A stretch of DNA of 64,000 bases from Rhodeus uyekii (GCA_037043235.1 JAWRVZ010000028.1:1917001-1981000), one strand, 5' to 3'. Counted from the first letter of the stretch, positions 50,601 to 62,820 are shown. Numbers and translations: made by a program. The notes: generated by a model not told the origin, from the sequence alone.

Positions 50601-51282
50601 TTCATTTGGGACTGTATTAACGCGAAAAAAAGAAGAAAAGTTACCTTTACAGCCAGAACACTGAATGAAGAAGTTGATTAGATCTAGGAGTGCAAGGTCT
50701 CTGTCTTGCTTGTAAGATTCAATCCAGTCGTCGATGACACACTGGAATAGCAAAAAGAAACAGTCATTTAGTAAAATTACACCTGAAATAGACAGAAACG
50801 CATAAGACGACACTCGGCATGCTGTGTTTTACCTGCATGGCACTTTTGCCTTGTTTGACCACCTCGAAGAGAGTGCTGGGGTCTGTCCCCTCCCCATTCT
50901 GATGGGCCACCCCATTCGGCCTCCTTCCTCCTTTATCAACCGGAGATCTTCGGGCCTTCTTATTGGCCACCTGAAAGAAGAAAAAAAGCAGCAGATCAGA
51001 AAGAGTGGTTGACAGAATGCATTTACTGTTAAAATGAGTGCAACCAGTTGATCTTACTCCTTGTTTTCCAGGCCTGCCTCTCTTTTTCTTGCCTTTTGCC
51101 TCCCCAGGGTCATCCAGCTCACTGATGCTCATGCTCAGACTCACGGTGTCGCCTTGCCCGTCATTTGACGAGTCCCTGCACAGAGTAACGCAAATATTAA
51201 CACTTGTATGCAAATGAATATTGGTTCTCATCCATTCAAAGCGCTTTACTTACTGTAACACAGGAAATTCTGAGTTGATCAT
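38690..51282 (-). CDS. stag1: Cohesin subunit SA-1 (stromal antigen 1)
   Basis: HEAT-repeat subunit that binds RAD21 in the cohesin ring for sister-chromatid cohesion and loop formation. I traced 33 coding exons, phase-continuous, 1,256 aa (human 1,258). Exons, 5' to 3': 51254-51282, 51058-51175, 50833-50970, 50645-50741, 49824-49900, 49533-49737, 49306-49457, 49142-49215, 48907-49030, 48687-48785, 48502-48581, 47369-47476, 47171-47285, 45678-45795, 45476-45579, 45296-45388, 44488-44577, 44166-44369, 43985-44055, 43815-43902, 42989-43069, 42763-42855, 42448-42622, 41812-41951, 41634-41735, 41389-41537, 41134-41262, 40563-40771, 40218-40392, 39934-40047, 39083-39197, 38849-38929, 38690-38713. 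Start MINSEFPVLQDSSN, basic KKKRGRPGKQG patch, stromalin core from VIDDWIESYKQDRD, acidic GDEEDEANK, end DDSGFGMQMF. SA-1 over SA-2 is chosen on the msl2 neighbourhood and the N-terminus. Introns are full of repeats; exons are clean. Confidence 0.95.
39286..39835 (+). mobile_element. Tigger-like element with a transposase N-terminal relic
   Basis: Lies in stag1 intron 30. Its left end TAGAGTAGAACCCCGACTT and the reverse complement of its right end, TACAGTGAAAACCCCGACTT, are terminal inverted repeats on TA. Within it, ATG at 39,632 opens a 42-codon frame with the helix-turn-helix-like ILSMETKIHIMWCF, as at the start of Tigger/CENP-B-like transposases; the catalytic part is deleted. Confidence 0.75.
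40845..41065. repeat. Dispersed cyprinid repeat, copy 2
   Basis: In stag1 intron 27. Shares 'ttatcaacattcttcaaaat' and the surrounding layout with 36,125-36,275. Confidence 0.55.
42060..42440. repeat. Interspersed repeat family R, copy 1 (stag1 intron)
   Basis: Shares 'cattcatttgaagtagaaatctttt', 'gatcaat..atttaatgcatcctt' and 'gttgaataaaagtat' blocks with segments at 43,260-43,700, 44,750-45,010, 50,250-50,520 (inverted) and 62,390-62,700. A widespread cyprinid repeat of unresolved class. Confidence 0.6.
43260..43700. repeat. Interspersed repeat family R, copy 2 (stag1 intron)
   Basis: Contains 'tgatgcaaagctcaacgtcgaa', 'tttgatgaatagaaagattc', 'atttgaaatagaaatctttt' and 'aaagcatccttactgaacaa', matching the other copies block by block. 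Confidence 0.6.
44750..45010. repeat. Interspersed repeat family R, copy 3 (stag1 intron)
   Basis: Contains 'tgataaataggaagttccaa', 'tttgaaatagaaatctttt', 'actgtcacttttgatcagtt' and 'gcttgttgaataaatgtat'. Confidence 0.6.
46105..46320. repeat. Dispersed cyprinid repeat, copy 3
   Basis: Starts 'aaagggatagttcatcc' and continues 'aaaaatgacaattctgacat', the most recognisable end of this family, in stag1 intron 13. Confidence 0.7.
46550..46975 (+). mobile_element. LINE (L2-like) 3' end
   Basis: Contains 'gctgaaaactcatcttttccgtgagca', the DNA form of the KTHLF(R)EH stretch near the end of L2/CR1-type reverse transcriptases. It closes with 'taagtcgctttgaataaaagcatctgctaaatg' and an AATAAATAAAT tail. 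Only the 3' part is present. Confidence 0.5.
47761..48475. mobile_element. Tigger/pogo-like element in stag1 intron 11
   Basis: Left end TACAGTAATACCTCGGTTTAC; the reverse complement of its right end reads ATTAATGCCTCGGTTTACGAG. Subterminal 'tacgagcaa' and 'tacgagcattttgag' repeats match the family at 9,942-10,592. Internally only a short relic frame remains (MSKTDGMRFSL near 48,117). Confidence 0.72.
49930..50240 (+). repeat. Repeat with retroposon-like tail
   Basis: Ends 'taaagctgctttaaaatgat', 'gtattgtgaaaagtgctataaaaataaat', a tail often seen on cyprinid non-LTR elements. The body was not classified. Confidence 0.4.
50250..50520. repeat. Interspersed repeat family R, copy 4 (inverted)
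   Basis: Read in reverse it shows 'gatgcaaagctgaattttcagcatcatt', 'ccagtcttcagtgtcac' and 'tttgatcaaattaatgcatcctt', the opposite orientation of the copies at 42-45 kb. Confidence 0.6.
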
Positions 51283-51391
51283 GTTGCGTCTTCTTACAAA
51301 ACTAGGAGAATCTTAAGAGGAATCACCCAGCGATGCGTGAATGTGTTCACAATTCTTCAGTTTAGGCCCAGAATGCTTCAGAACACATAAC
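51283..51391 (-). other. stag1 5' UTR part of the first coding exon
   Basis: On the minus strand a good acceptor (tttaattctcag) ends at 51,392, so the exon carrying the ATG probably spans 51,254-51,391 with about 110 nt of leader. The splice back to the promoter exon, perhaps near 58.9 kb, would make intron 1 about 7.5 kb. Confidence 0.55.
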
Positions 51392-54300
51392 CTGAGAATT
51401 AAAAGCAAACAGAATCAGACTAAGATCATATGAAGCATAATTAAGTGTAGATTAATGCAAAAACGATGCAAAAAAACCCCTGATTGAGCAGTATTATTCA
51501 TTAAATAAGCATTTATAGGATTATGCCTCAGTAAATATTCATATAAACAGTATTAATAGAGAGTATTAAAAAAAAGTTTTTACATAAATATTCAAGTTTA
51601 AAAAAAGTTATATATAAAATATAAAGTTTGCAATTTGAAACCATTTAAATTAAATTAAAATTAGTAACATGATACAGCCACTAGGGACAGCATCACCCAT
51701 GATTTTTCAATCAAACTAAACTCCCGGATCAGGATAACAAATATACACAACAACTCAAAATACAATCATAATAACCACTTATTACAGTGAAGTAATATTT
51801 GTCTTAATCTTTTACCCCTGAGGCAAAAATATTTCATTGCATTACATTAGACAAAAGAAACACTGCCATTAGGGGGCATCCCAAGCATTGCTTTTCCCTG
51901 TTGCTGTAGAAACAACAGAAACTGAGGCAGACAAGACGGCAAAATGCATTCATATCAAGTTTAGACGGGACATACACAGATCTAAATTAGATCAGACTTT
52001 ATCTGCATTATTATATCAAATGCAAAGCAAATATTCCATCCCTGAGTGATTTAGACAATGCACTTGGATGCATCTTCACAAATGATTTGATCTTAACCAA
52101 CACAAGATGGCTCCCCACCCCCAGAGGAGACTCTCCTCACCATAGTAATAGATGTTTCTGTGGATACTGATGATTTAAACTGCTTGATTCACTGTATGCA
52201 ACTGTGAAAAACAGACATATGGATGAAGTTCAACAGGAATGCACACTGGAATTCCCTTCGTCACAAAATACAGGCTTTTCAAGACCGAACAGCCGTCAGA
52301 TGGTAGTCTAAGTGGACATAAGGAGAAAATAAAACCCCTTACTTTGCATCTGCAACGCTCCCCTCCCCCCATACAGATTTGGATATCTTAGTAAATATGG
52401 CCCAGGCCGAAACTCTAGGTTTCTGCAACAGGAAAGATTACGCAGTTGTGTCAAACTCAACAGCTGACCGTTACCTAACGGCACCAGACACATAAGACAA
52501 ACATAAATATCTCTCGTTGAGCAGAAGTGTATACAAGCTGTTTATCTCTGATGACTAATATTAACGATAGTATGGAGTAGGGATACAGCGCAGGAAAGAA
52601 ATTGTAATTTACACCTCAGCGGTGGAGGCTCGTGACAGGGAAGAGAGCCGAATCCTTTTGGGAATTCTTGAATATGAATGTCAATGTCAGCAATATACAA
52701 TAGAGGAAGATTCAGCAGCGCACCTTAAGTGGCTTCACTGGTAGTGAAAGATCATTTATTCGAAATTACTCTCGTTTCCACTATGAGCAGCCAATCTGCA
52801 ACTAATCGTCTGGTGTTTATAAATGTATCGTCACATTTTTCTAGCATGAGATTAGAAGATAAACAGAATTGTAGACACATTTCCACAAAGGTTTTTCTAA
52901 ACATTCATCAAACAGGAAGCCCCGCCCTAAACTCACAGAACCAAACGACCATATAAGGCAAGTTAGTCACTCGGCAGCCATCTTGGAAACAGTTCCTGCC
53001 TTCTTGAATAAAGATAGACAGAAACATTCAAAACTGCTTATATATTTGAACTCCCACTGATTTTATATTATCATTATCTCCTACTCATGTCTCACTTTGA
53101 CATTCGTTTTAACAACTAGAGGCAGTCACAATGGCACATATGCAGATCACGCAAAACATTTTTACAGATATAACCGCACTATTCAGCCAGAAATGTTTAA
53201 TTTATTTCACCAGCAGGGGTTTAAATAGGTGATCAAAAAGTCACGTGACCTTAAAACGCCTGCTCCCATGAAGCGACAGACCGCATCTTAAATAAAACCG
53301 TATTAGGCTGCTTCACCTCCTGTGAACGCGCATCATTGTAAGCGTTTGTCAAACACTTAATTTCAGAGGTAAAAAGGCTTAAGATGTTAAAAATAATTTC
53401 TCCAATTTACCAGAAAGAAACATGCATTGCATTACGGTTCAAAACATAAAAGGAAGGGTCAAGACAATGGTTCTCACGTTGAGGTCAAACTGGATAAAGA
53501 AGTGTATACGTGCCAAATTATGGTATTGCTCAGAACGGCCCCTGAAAGCAACCCAATGGCTCGGTGAATGTGCTAATGGGCCTGCAGCTTCTCATCGAGC
53601 TGGTAGGGCAAGCAGCACAGATTCATTAGAGTCTGGGGACACGCTATTAAATGATTTGCACTGTATGATGACAGTGAAATGAGGCTATTCTTGGCACTAG
53701 CTGTGTGAGATGCTTTTAAATCAGACCAATTATGTCCCTTTTCTCTGCGTCCGATGTTGGTAACTGGCTATTTTCATCTTTGTGCACAACAAATTTCTTG
53801 GCTCTTCAATCAGTAATGGGGTTGAATGTGAAAAAGACACTCTGAATCTCAGTATCCTTTAGTTTGGTTTACATAAGACCAAACTGCCCATTCTGAATGT
53901 CTGATGTCGAGCTTTGATGGTTTGTTTGATGAAGAGTGTCTTTTCATGCTTATGTTACATAATCGTATTCAAGTTCCTCTTTTACTGCTAAAACATAGAT
54001 ATCTTAACCTCTTCAAGCAAACATCACAATACCTGTAAAGACAGCCGAGTAATCAAATTAAAGTCACTCCATAGAAAGCGTTTTCTCAACCATAACAGTA
54101 CACAATTACCAATTAAAAGTAGTTGCACAGATTTACTTCCCCTGGCTCTAAATTAACATCACTGAAAATATACAAAAACAAATTAAAGATATTATTTGGT
54201 TGAAAGTCAAAAGGGTTGGATGCAAAAATCTGTCACAATTACAAATGACGAAAATGGTTACAATTTACATGAAAATTAAACGTTAAATTATTAAATTTAA

Positions 54301-57300
54301 CGTTTAAAAAATTAAACTAAATTAGTGAATAGCATTTGTTTCTATCGCTCAGCTCCACCGCAGTGCTAACAACGTAAAGTTGTACGTTTAATTCCCACTG
54401 CAAGTAGCTTCGCATTAAAACGTGCCAAATTCATGAACGTAAACAATCACACAATGTTCACAAAACAAAGCACGTCTCTAACAGAAAATCTTATGTGCAC
54501 ATTTCCCTCGGCAATTATTTATTCCGAAGTGAAAAAACGTGAGCAGCAAAACTGAAACAAAACCTTTTAATATTGTGTATCCGCTATATATAGACGTGTG
54601 CATCTATACATAAAGCTATCTTAGCCTATACGTGCACTGGTTTAGAAGTGAAGATTGTTTATCCCGAGTAAATAAGAGTGGATTTATATCTCTTTTCATC
54701 TGTTCATCTCATAACCACTTGTGCTAAGGACAGACAGCAGTCTCTAATGATCTGTGAAACACTTAAAATAGCTTGACAATTGCAGCATTCGCTCTCACTT
54801 TGTCTTGCAGACGCTCATTCCCATCTCAGGTTTGAAAGAAAACTCAATGTTTTATAGATCAAAATCTGTCTTAGGACATCAGTGTAATAAGGTCTTTTCA
54901 AGCGAGTGGACCGCAACGAAAGACATTACCAACCCCTAATTTCAAAATGATGTAATTACACGTAGCTTGTCAATGTGGATTTCTGCCTTTAGCTAGATGA
55001 CATAAAAGATCTTTTAGATAAGTGTAACATTGGTTTGTTTAACCTCTTACTCCTTAAATTGCTCATTTTACACTGCTTTAACACTGAAACATGTTAAATT
55101 AACCAGGTCAACATAGAATCAGTGCCCACAGAGTTTGTACAGCTGTTTTAAACATTTCCCACCCTTTGAAAGTATACGCATTACATATTTTGAATACCAA
55201 CATGAGCGCAGTACTTTTAGTTTCATTTAACGTTTTCTACTACATTTTAAAACCATTGCAGTTTTTTTAACCCCAAAATCAGCGCACACACACACACACA
55301 CACAATAAAATGTACTAGTAGTCAAGTAGAAAGTGTTGGAAAATAACTATAGAAATTACAGCACTAAATTTTGCAACTAATCATGCAAAAAAGAAAATAG
55401 TGTATATAAAGCAGAGTAATAATTATGCTAGAAGTAAATACATTTTTAACAAATCTAGCCTTTTAGACCATCCTTCAGTGATATCTATGGCTTGACTGAG
55501 CTTAGACTAATGAATATGATATTCAACCAATCATTACACTTCAGTTTCAGGGTTAAAGGGTTCAGATGAAAAATGAAAACGGTGAAAATCTTCCACAGAA
55601 GAAAAGCATATAGGTTTGAAACGACAGAAGAGTGAATAAATGATGAAAGAATGCTCTGAGATTTGTAGGGTGTATATATTACAATTCTAAAATGCCTCGT
55701 TATACTAAAAAAATATGGTCAAAACAATGTTTGCTTTATATGAAATTGTACTAAATTATTCCATACAGATTTATAGTGCAAGCCTACCATTTAAAAAGAG
55801 GGATATTTAATAAGCATATAAACTTGTCATGAATATACATGTGCACATGAGTGTTAAAGACCCTTTCCACACCATACATGAGATATCCTTCAGATAGGGA
55901 TGATCGTACAAACAATAAAAGCCCATTCACACAACTGCTTAGATCTACATTCACTCTTCATTCATCCCACAGGTGATGCGATTTCACTCATCTCTTAAAG
56001 CAACATTCATTGATCTTCCCAACACAGCCAATAAAATTCCATGATAAGAGCATATGACCGACAGTGAGGAGGGTGTTTCCATGGCAACAACAGCCTCCTG
56101 GAATACATGTCACGCATCTAAATTGCTCGCCAAAAACACCCGCACTCAGGAGAGGGCATAATACTACAACAGAAAGGTGAAGTCACACGTTTAATATTCA
56201 CCATTTAATCCAATAAACATCTGTTTCAAGATGGTTCACATTTGAAACAATGCTGACGGCAATCATAAAAACATTCACTGGTATAATAGCCGTATATAAA
56301 CAATAAATGCCATTTTTTCCCATTGCCATAAGACACTCCCTATATATACACACAAACAAACACTAAATAATGCAAATGTTTGAATGACCAAAGCAGAAAG
56401 GTGATATCTACGCTTGTATTTAATACTAAGGAGAGCTTTTCTCTCTGTATGTGGTTCTCCAGAGGGACAAAGCCAAGGACACAGATTGTTACGGTCCTTA
56501 TTATGGGATATCTGACTTACAATTCAGACTATAAAAGTGGGAGATAATGAAATCAGCACATTTGAGCTGAAGCCTGCCTGTGAAGAAATTGGTTTGAAAG
56601 AACCTCCATCAAAAAGACTTTAAGATATCCCAATTTTAAGTTGTGTTTGAAGCTGGGATTTAGGTTGTTTTGAAGTCTATAACAAGTCCTCTAAGGGATA
56701 AATCCTAGTCTATTGGGAAATCAACCATTTTACACTTTAAACAAAGTCTCCCTTGTCTACGCCAAGATGTATAGATGGAATTACAAACCACAGCCTTCAT
56801 TTGATGCATTTAAAAAGCCATCAGGTTTCTGGCAACAGTGCAAACAGAAGCACTTACACCCAATAAGACTAATGTACTCTTAAATCCAATGATATCTTAA
56901 CAAATAAGAAACTAACCCTCTGAGGCCAACTGGACCTTTAGATACGAAGACGTTCAGCATGATTAGAAGTTACACACCTGTAGTGCAACGACAGCTTCAC
57001 GATTTACAAGAGTGATGCATGTTATGGCATGTAGACGGACTACATAATCGAACATTAAAGCGTCCAATGCCTTTATACTAATGTAGATTTCTTCAATCAG
57101 CGCAGACCCATATGAAACCCTCACCACAACAGTCTCGTATCAAAGGGCTTGTAGCTTTCTGGCTAACTGAGACATTGTTTTGTAGAAATTTGAATGGTGT
57201 ACTATTCCTCACGCCTGCCAAATTTGAATTAAAGTAAACAGAAACTTGTATGTACAAATCAAATAAGGCTGATGATGATGACTAATGAGTTCTTACACTT

Positions 57301-58480
57301 CAGCCAATACAAAAACTTGGAAAGCTCTTGGAAATTACTGCATAAGGACTCGATTAATCCCCAAATCCATCATTCAAACTGATTCGTGAAGATGGGAAAA
57401 ATTTATTTATAACAATAACAATTTTGTCTCAAATCAGAAAATTTTGCCCATGGGTAATTGATGGCAGATTAAACATTTTTATTGGGAATTCTTAAATTAA
57501 AAACTCCTTGATATTTCCAGGTTTTCAATGACAATGAAAACAAATTTAGTAACATGTTATACTTTGTGTGTGGAATATTGCATGTTAACCAACGCAAGAT
57601 ATAAAATGCATACACACACAATAATCAAAAACACTCTATAGCGCTCAAATGATGCAATCTTATCTCTTAATAGTATTTGGTGCAAACACATTTCCTCAAA
57701 AAGCAATGAAGTGTAGTACTAACTATCACGGTTCAGTGCTGAATCAACATTTGGATAATGCTTGATCAGCGCCAACTCCGACAACTTACAGACACCTGCC
57801 AACATCTCACCTTAAAAAAAGCAGTACAATCAAAAACAAACTGTATTCAAATTAGCACATAGGAATATATAAATGGAAAACTGACTGATGGGTCAACAAG
57901 AGCTCTCACATGATGTCAATCAGTGTTCATTCAGTCTGAACAGAGGAATTGATTTTAAAAGTTACATTATATTTTACAAACAAGGAACAAAGATAGATTA
58001 ATGACTCATTAAGTTTCCAAAGTGGTCAGAAAGCATGTTATGTTGTTCAGAGCGTCAAACAGCCAAAACTGTTCTCTTCTTTGTCCAAATAAAGTGTAAG
58101 TCTAAGTTGTGTAAACTTGTCTCTCTCTCTCTGTGCGTGTGTGTGTGTGTGTACACAAACATATACACAAACTAACAGCTGAATTTGGACATTTTTATAG
58201 AGAAAATAGTATAAGAAATAAACTAACTTTAACTGACTGACTTAACATACCCAAGGAACAGACCACAAAATTTGTCCTCTCTTATGTTTACATTACTTAC
58301 TAGTTAAGTACGTTTCGGTCAAAAAGTTGTTGGTGTTTGTCTTTACTGACCCACATTACTTAACCAACACCAACCTCCGTCCCTTAAGTCCGTAAATAAA
58401 GCATTTTATTCGTGACAACTCAAGGAAGTGTTGGAAACGGGACAAACTTAGCAGTAAATACACAAATCAGACATTACATT
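51392..58480. other. Probable stag1 first intron, no coding exon
   Basis: Over 7 kb with no recognisable exon on either strand. Minor contents: a dispersed repeat at 55,550-55,660, a degenerate tRNA-like SINE head at about 54,345-54,410, and an (AC)n run at 55,285-55,303. Most of it looks like single-copy sequence, unlike the repeat-packed introns further left. Confidence 0.5.
54345..54410 (+). repeat. Degenerate tRNA-derived SINE head
   Basis: 'cgctcagctccaccgcagtgctaacaacg' followed by 'gttgtacgtttaattccca' resembles an A box and B box of a tRNA-type SINE. It is too decayed to be a gene. Confidence 0.35.
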
Positions 58481-58489
58481 GAAACTAGC

Positions 58490-58980
58490 AGCGACCTGCA
58501 CGAGCGCGTCAGAGAACAACAGCGGGCGAGAGTCTCGCGCGCCTGACTGTCCGCGTTCACGGCGGCAGGAAGACATAATGTCACACTCGTCCCTGAAAGA
58601 ACAAACCAAATCACACGCGCTTCAGCTTATTAAGGTAATATAGAATGGAAGGGAAGACAGTGCCACCAAGGACAGGGGGCATATACACACACACACACAC
58701 GAGCGGGCGCGCGCGTACACACACACTGTCCATCGAGGATTGATCCCATCCCCCCATCCCCGCGCACACACATACACGCACACGCACGAACGAACGCGCG
58801 CACACGCTCCCTCTCGCATGTCCTCCATCTTTAATGCAAGCTCGATTTACGCAGTGAGCGCGCACCTCACGGAAAGATTCAGATTCAGTTGTTGCAAAAC
58901 TAGTACAAACTCACCTCAACCGCTAAAAGGGGTCCTCCGGGACACGAGTCAGTAAAAATTGGCGCGATTAATTGTCCAAA
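58490..58980 (-). promoter_or_regulatory. CpG-rich candidate stag1 promoter and first exon
   Basis: CpG-dense stretch with GCGC and CA/CG alternations. On the minus strand a strong donor, GAG|GTGAGT, ends a possible noncoding exon at 58,915; 'ccaattttt' with a CCAAT core lies upstream near 58,960. The next minus-strand gene is stag1, so this is its most likely promoter. A cryptic alternative start further left within the CpG stretch (58,500-58,600, containing tctcgcgcg) is also possible. Confidence 0.45.
58684..58805. repeat. CA/CG-rich low-complexity tract
   Basis: Two (CA)n runs flank GCGC-rich sequence. Open frames here on both strands are compositional artefacts. Confidence 0.8.
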
Positions 58981-60640
58981 TAGTTTATGTTTTTATATTG
59001 TAAATTAGACCTGAAGCAGAACCGCGCCTTTCCTGAGAGAAGCAATCCTAAACTGCCATCTGGCGGCTTTTACCGCAACGAAATGGCGCGATGGGAGTCT
59101 GATCTGAGGTCGCCTCCTGGTGGACAGAGGATATTTTTACACACAGCACAAATAAAAGCCGTGTTTGGAAGAGATGGTTTACTGTGCAGACATCGTAGAT
59201 TTCCCTCGCATATATGTGTTTACTATAGGCGTTTGCCTCACATCAACAAAAATACAGTAACTTTGGATTATTTCCCCCTTCTTTGACCTGTACCGTTTTC
59301 TTCAGTTATTTTCTATCTTGCATATTTTAAAAACATGTAAATAAAAGCTAGCATGTTTTTTTCATCTCTATGTATTCTCTAATACGTCATATTGTTGACA
59401 TTATGTTATTAAATTGTGTAACAAATAGTTTCATGTATTGCACATAATTTAATTTGATTAAAATGTACTGCAACACTTTAAGAGATTTTTTGGTCTCGTA
59501 GGCTAAACCCATAAACAGATTTACTTTAAAAAAGCCTTTTAAAAATGAAAACATTTAAATTAATGTTTACATATATTAAAAAGATTTTTTTTAAATACAC
59601 ATTTTTATTCAAATACTTTAATTTATTTATTTAAATAATCAATCCTCTATTAACTAAACATTAAACAACACTTGACACTCAAACTACACATACACTAAAA
59701 CCAATACTAAACACAGATAAGCCTAGAGTAGAAAATTACGAAATATAATAACGATTTTGTGACATTAAAAAAAAACTGAAATTCACCACATGCCTATATA
59801 TTTTATATATGCCTCTTTTTTTAGCACTTTCAGTGGCTTTTTTTGGTGGTTAATTTCTGATCCTGGTTCACATCTCATCTCTCACTTACAATCTGTCAAA
59901 CATATCTGTGATGGGATAAAAACGTGTCGTTTTAATGACTGTTCTTGCATATTTTATATACTTAAGATAAGGTTTGAGAACAACACCAACTATAAAGTTG
60001 CAACAGTCCTTTTTGGCCAACATGAGTATCCGTAGTCTATCTCAACCAACCGAAAAATCTTGCAGATGAAATGGAAGCAAAGAATCTTTCAATACAGCCC
60101 AGAGCGTGCACTCAGACACACGTGAGTCACATGGTACTCAGTGAAGCTCCTGATTGGTTATGGGTCATTCCTTATACAGAAGCAGATGTACTGCTACCAG
60201 TGTTGCCATCTTTACAAAAACACCAACATCATCTAATAAATGTTAACGTATTTACATATACAGTATAATGCATCTAACCTTTTTGTTTTTTGTTACATCA
60301 TTGCCTTTCAACTGGCTAGTTGTGACCACGGATCTATATTATTTAAATATAGGTCAGTGGTCGTGACCCCAAAAAAATCTGTTACTATGAAGTCATTGAC
60401 ATGAGGGGAAAACAAAGTTAATAAACTAAAAACGAACTAAATACATATAAATGTTAAAACAACGTGTAAAATGAAGCCACATCAACATGCATGCATTTGT
60501 AGTTAGCTTGTTTATACAAAATGCAATCAACCAGATGGGAAATAGTGATTCATATAGCTTTACATTAAAGCACATTGCACATTCATGCAACATCTTAACT
60601 GCAAAAAAGCTAGAACTCTTGACGTTTTAATCTCCGTGGA
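58981..60640. other. Gap between two promoters, no recognised gene
   Basis: About 1.7 kb between the candidate stag1 promoter and the GC-box promoter of the plus-strand gene. AT-rich in the middle; frames at 58,987-59,286 and 59,790-60,035 carry no family feature. Confidence 0.45.
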
Positions 60641-61223
60641 GTCCAGAACAGACACAGTTCGTTGCGTTATGCCGCCCTCTATCGACAGCGCTCATTGAAC
60701 TGCAGCCAAACGCAGATAGAACATCCAGCCGTTGAGTTCTTGAAAGGGCCGCAGTGGAGAGTGGGCGGGCTAGTCAATAAAGCGGCTCTGGGCGGGAGTT
60801 CGCGGTGCGGTTTGGCCGAGAGAGTGAAGCTCAACTCCGGACACAAATACACGGGGAGGGAAGAGGCGTGCGGCTCCGCTCTTCATCATATCCCAGTTTA
60901 ACTAGCACGTACAGCAATACCTAGTCGCGTTTCTCGCACTGTAATCCAAGCCGTTTTGAACAATAACACGCCTTCACTCTCGCGTTGTTAACATCTCGAC
61001 AACAAACGTTAGCCAGTCACTTAAACATCACCAAACAGACCTTTGAAGTTCACTATCAGGCCGGATACAGGGGAGCTGGGGGTATTTTGAGGCCGTTAAA
61101 CGTGTTGTGGTGCTTTAAAAGTTTCCTGGACGCATTCGTGGATTTGTTTTTCTAAGTTTTGTCCGTGGAAGTCAGACGCTCGGGCCCGCGAACAGTCTCC
61201 CGTGCGCGGAGAGCAAGATACAG
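60641..61223 (+). promoter_or_regulatory. GC-box promoter and noncoding first exon of the right-end gene
   Basis: Two GC boxes (gggcgggc at 60,763-60,770 and gggcggg at 60,790-60,796) precede a CpG-rich leader. A consensus donor CAG|GTGAGC closes the exon at 61,223. The 79-codon frame at 60,662-60,901 spans the GC boxes and is unlikely to be translated. The next plus-strand exon is at 62,821. Confidence 0.6.
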
Positions 61224-62820
61224 GTGAGCACAAACTCGCACGAACGAATATTCCTCCTATTTAATCGCATATTTCAGCCCTGTGTCGTTTCACACAGTCA
61301 TATGATCCGAATGCGAATAGCTGGAGTGTTTATTAACCTTTTCAAGTTAGCAACTTGCGCTAACTGTTCAAGCTAGCTGTATTACTTCTCACTATCTCCC
61401 AGACTTTAGCATGTACGCTAACACACACACTTATTTTTTTTCTATGTGAATGAGCTCTTTGATGGCTATACACTATTTTATTTTAGTTGTTGAATTCAAG
61501 GATTTAAAAGTTTGTTTTTGATATGTTCTTGCGTTGTTAACTTTCTAGTTTAGCAGCTAGCAGCTGTCTGTAGTGTTTGGGTTTGGCCTGCAGCATTTAT
61601 TATGTGCTTTGACATATGGATAGAGTTGATTTGACCTTTTTAAAAAGAAATTTAATCCTCATTTAGTTTAATGTGGTTGTTGCATGTCATTTTTATACCG
61701 CAGCTGGCTGGTTATTAAGCTATTGTCGTTTTAGATGTTAATACACATGTTTACGTACTGCCATAATGTTAAAATTCCCCATGTGTCATTTGAAAGGACT
61801 GTCAGCTTTTGCATTTGACAGATCAAAAATCTATGAAATTATTTTAGCATGCTCAAGCTCATGCTCAATAATAAGTTCCCCTTTTAGCAATTCAGATTCC
61901 ACTCAGAAGTCCATTAGATATTTTTGTTAAAGCGCATGGAAATAAATATAATACAACATTAAATATATATAAATGTGGAAATAAATGCATTATTGCTTTT
62001 TGGTTACCTAGATATGTCAGTATAATATTTTAAAGTTGTTTAATTTGCAATATAAATACTTATTACTCATAGATTTGCTGTTTATGTTACTGTACACATA
62101 TTTTTAAGTGTTTTTTTAAATTTCTCATGAATGCAGTCTTGTTAGTAATCCATTTGAGAGATCTTGTATTTCAAACAGGCTTTGGGGGAGTTCCTTTTTC
62201 AGCATATTAAGTGTTTTAGGTTTTGATGATGTTGGCTAATTTGGAGATGCTTTTCACAGTGGTTATATATTGACCAGTCAGCTCTACTGTACAGTTTGAA
62301 TAGAGAAAAAAACCCTCAGATGGTTTAATTTCAAGCAGTCTTTGTAGATTTTGTCAAAACTGGAAGTAGAAAACCAGAGGTGTTTGTATATATACTAAAA
62401 TTTAACTTATTATATTATACATTAACATTATATAGCACATGATCCTTCAGAAATCATTCTAATATGCTGATTTGCTGTTCAAGAAGGATTTCATATTATA
62501 AATGTGGTATTAACTTATAGTTGTGCTGCTTAATTTTTGTGGAAAGTGATGCTTTTTCCAGCATGCTTTGAGTGGAACAGCATTTATTTTAAATGGAAAT
62601 ATTTTGTAACATTAACATCTTTACTGCCACTTTTGATCGATTTTAATTAGTAATTTCTTTAAAAAAATATCTTGCCTAATACTTTTGAATGGTATAGGCA
62701 TTATTATAAATAATTATAACGTTTAACTGGTTATCAATGGCAGTGTCAGCTTTGTGATGTTCCCCATTTGAATTGCTTTTGTAAATGGTTTATAATTGAT
62801 TTGTTCTTTGTCATCCGCAG
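61224..62820 (+). other. First intron of the right-end gene
   Basis: Bounded by the donor at 61,224 and an acceptor (catccgcag) ending at 62,820. It contains a copy of repeat family R at about 62,390-62,700 ('atgatccttcagaaatcatt', 'tttactgccacttttgatcg'). Nothing else was recognised. Confidence 0.55.
62390..62700. repeat. Interspersed repeat family R, copy 5
   Basis: Contains 'atgatccttcagaaatcattc', 'atgctgatttgctgttcaag', 'gttgtgctgcttaatttttg' and 'actgccacttttgatcgat', the fullest left half of the family in this window. Confidence 0.65.

Noticed and set aside
58611..58865. 84-codon cysteine/arginine/valine-rich frame
   Set aside because: Generated by CA/CG simple repeats in the CpG-rich tract.
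60662..60901. 79-codon frame in the right-end promoter
   Set aside because: It overlaps the GC boxes and probable transcription start, so it is unlikely to be within an mRNA.
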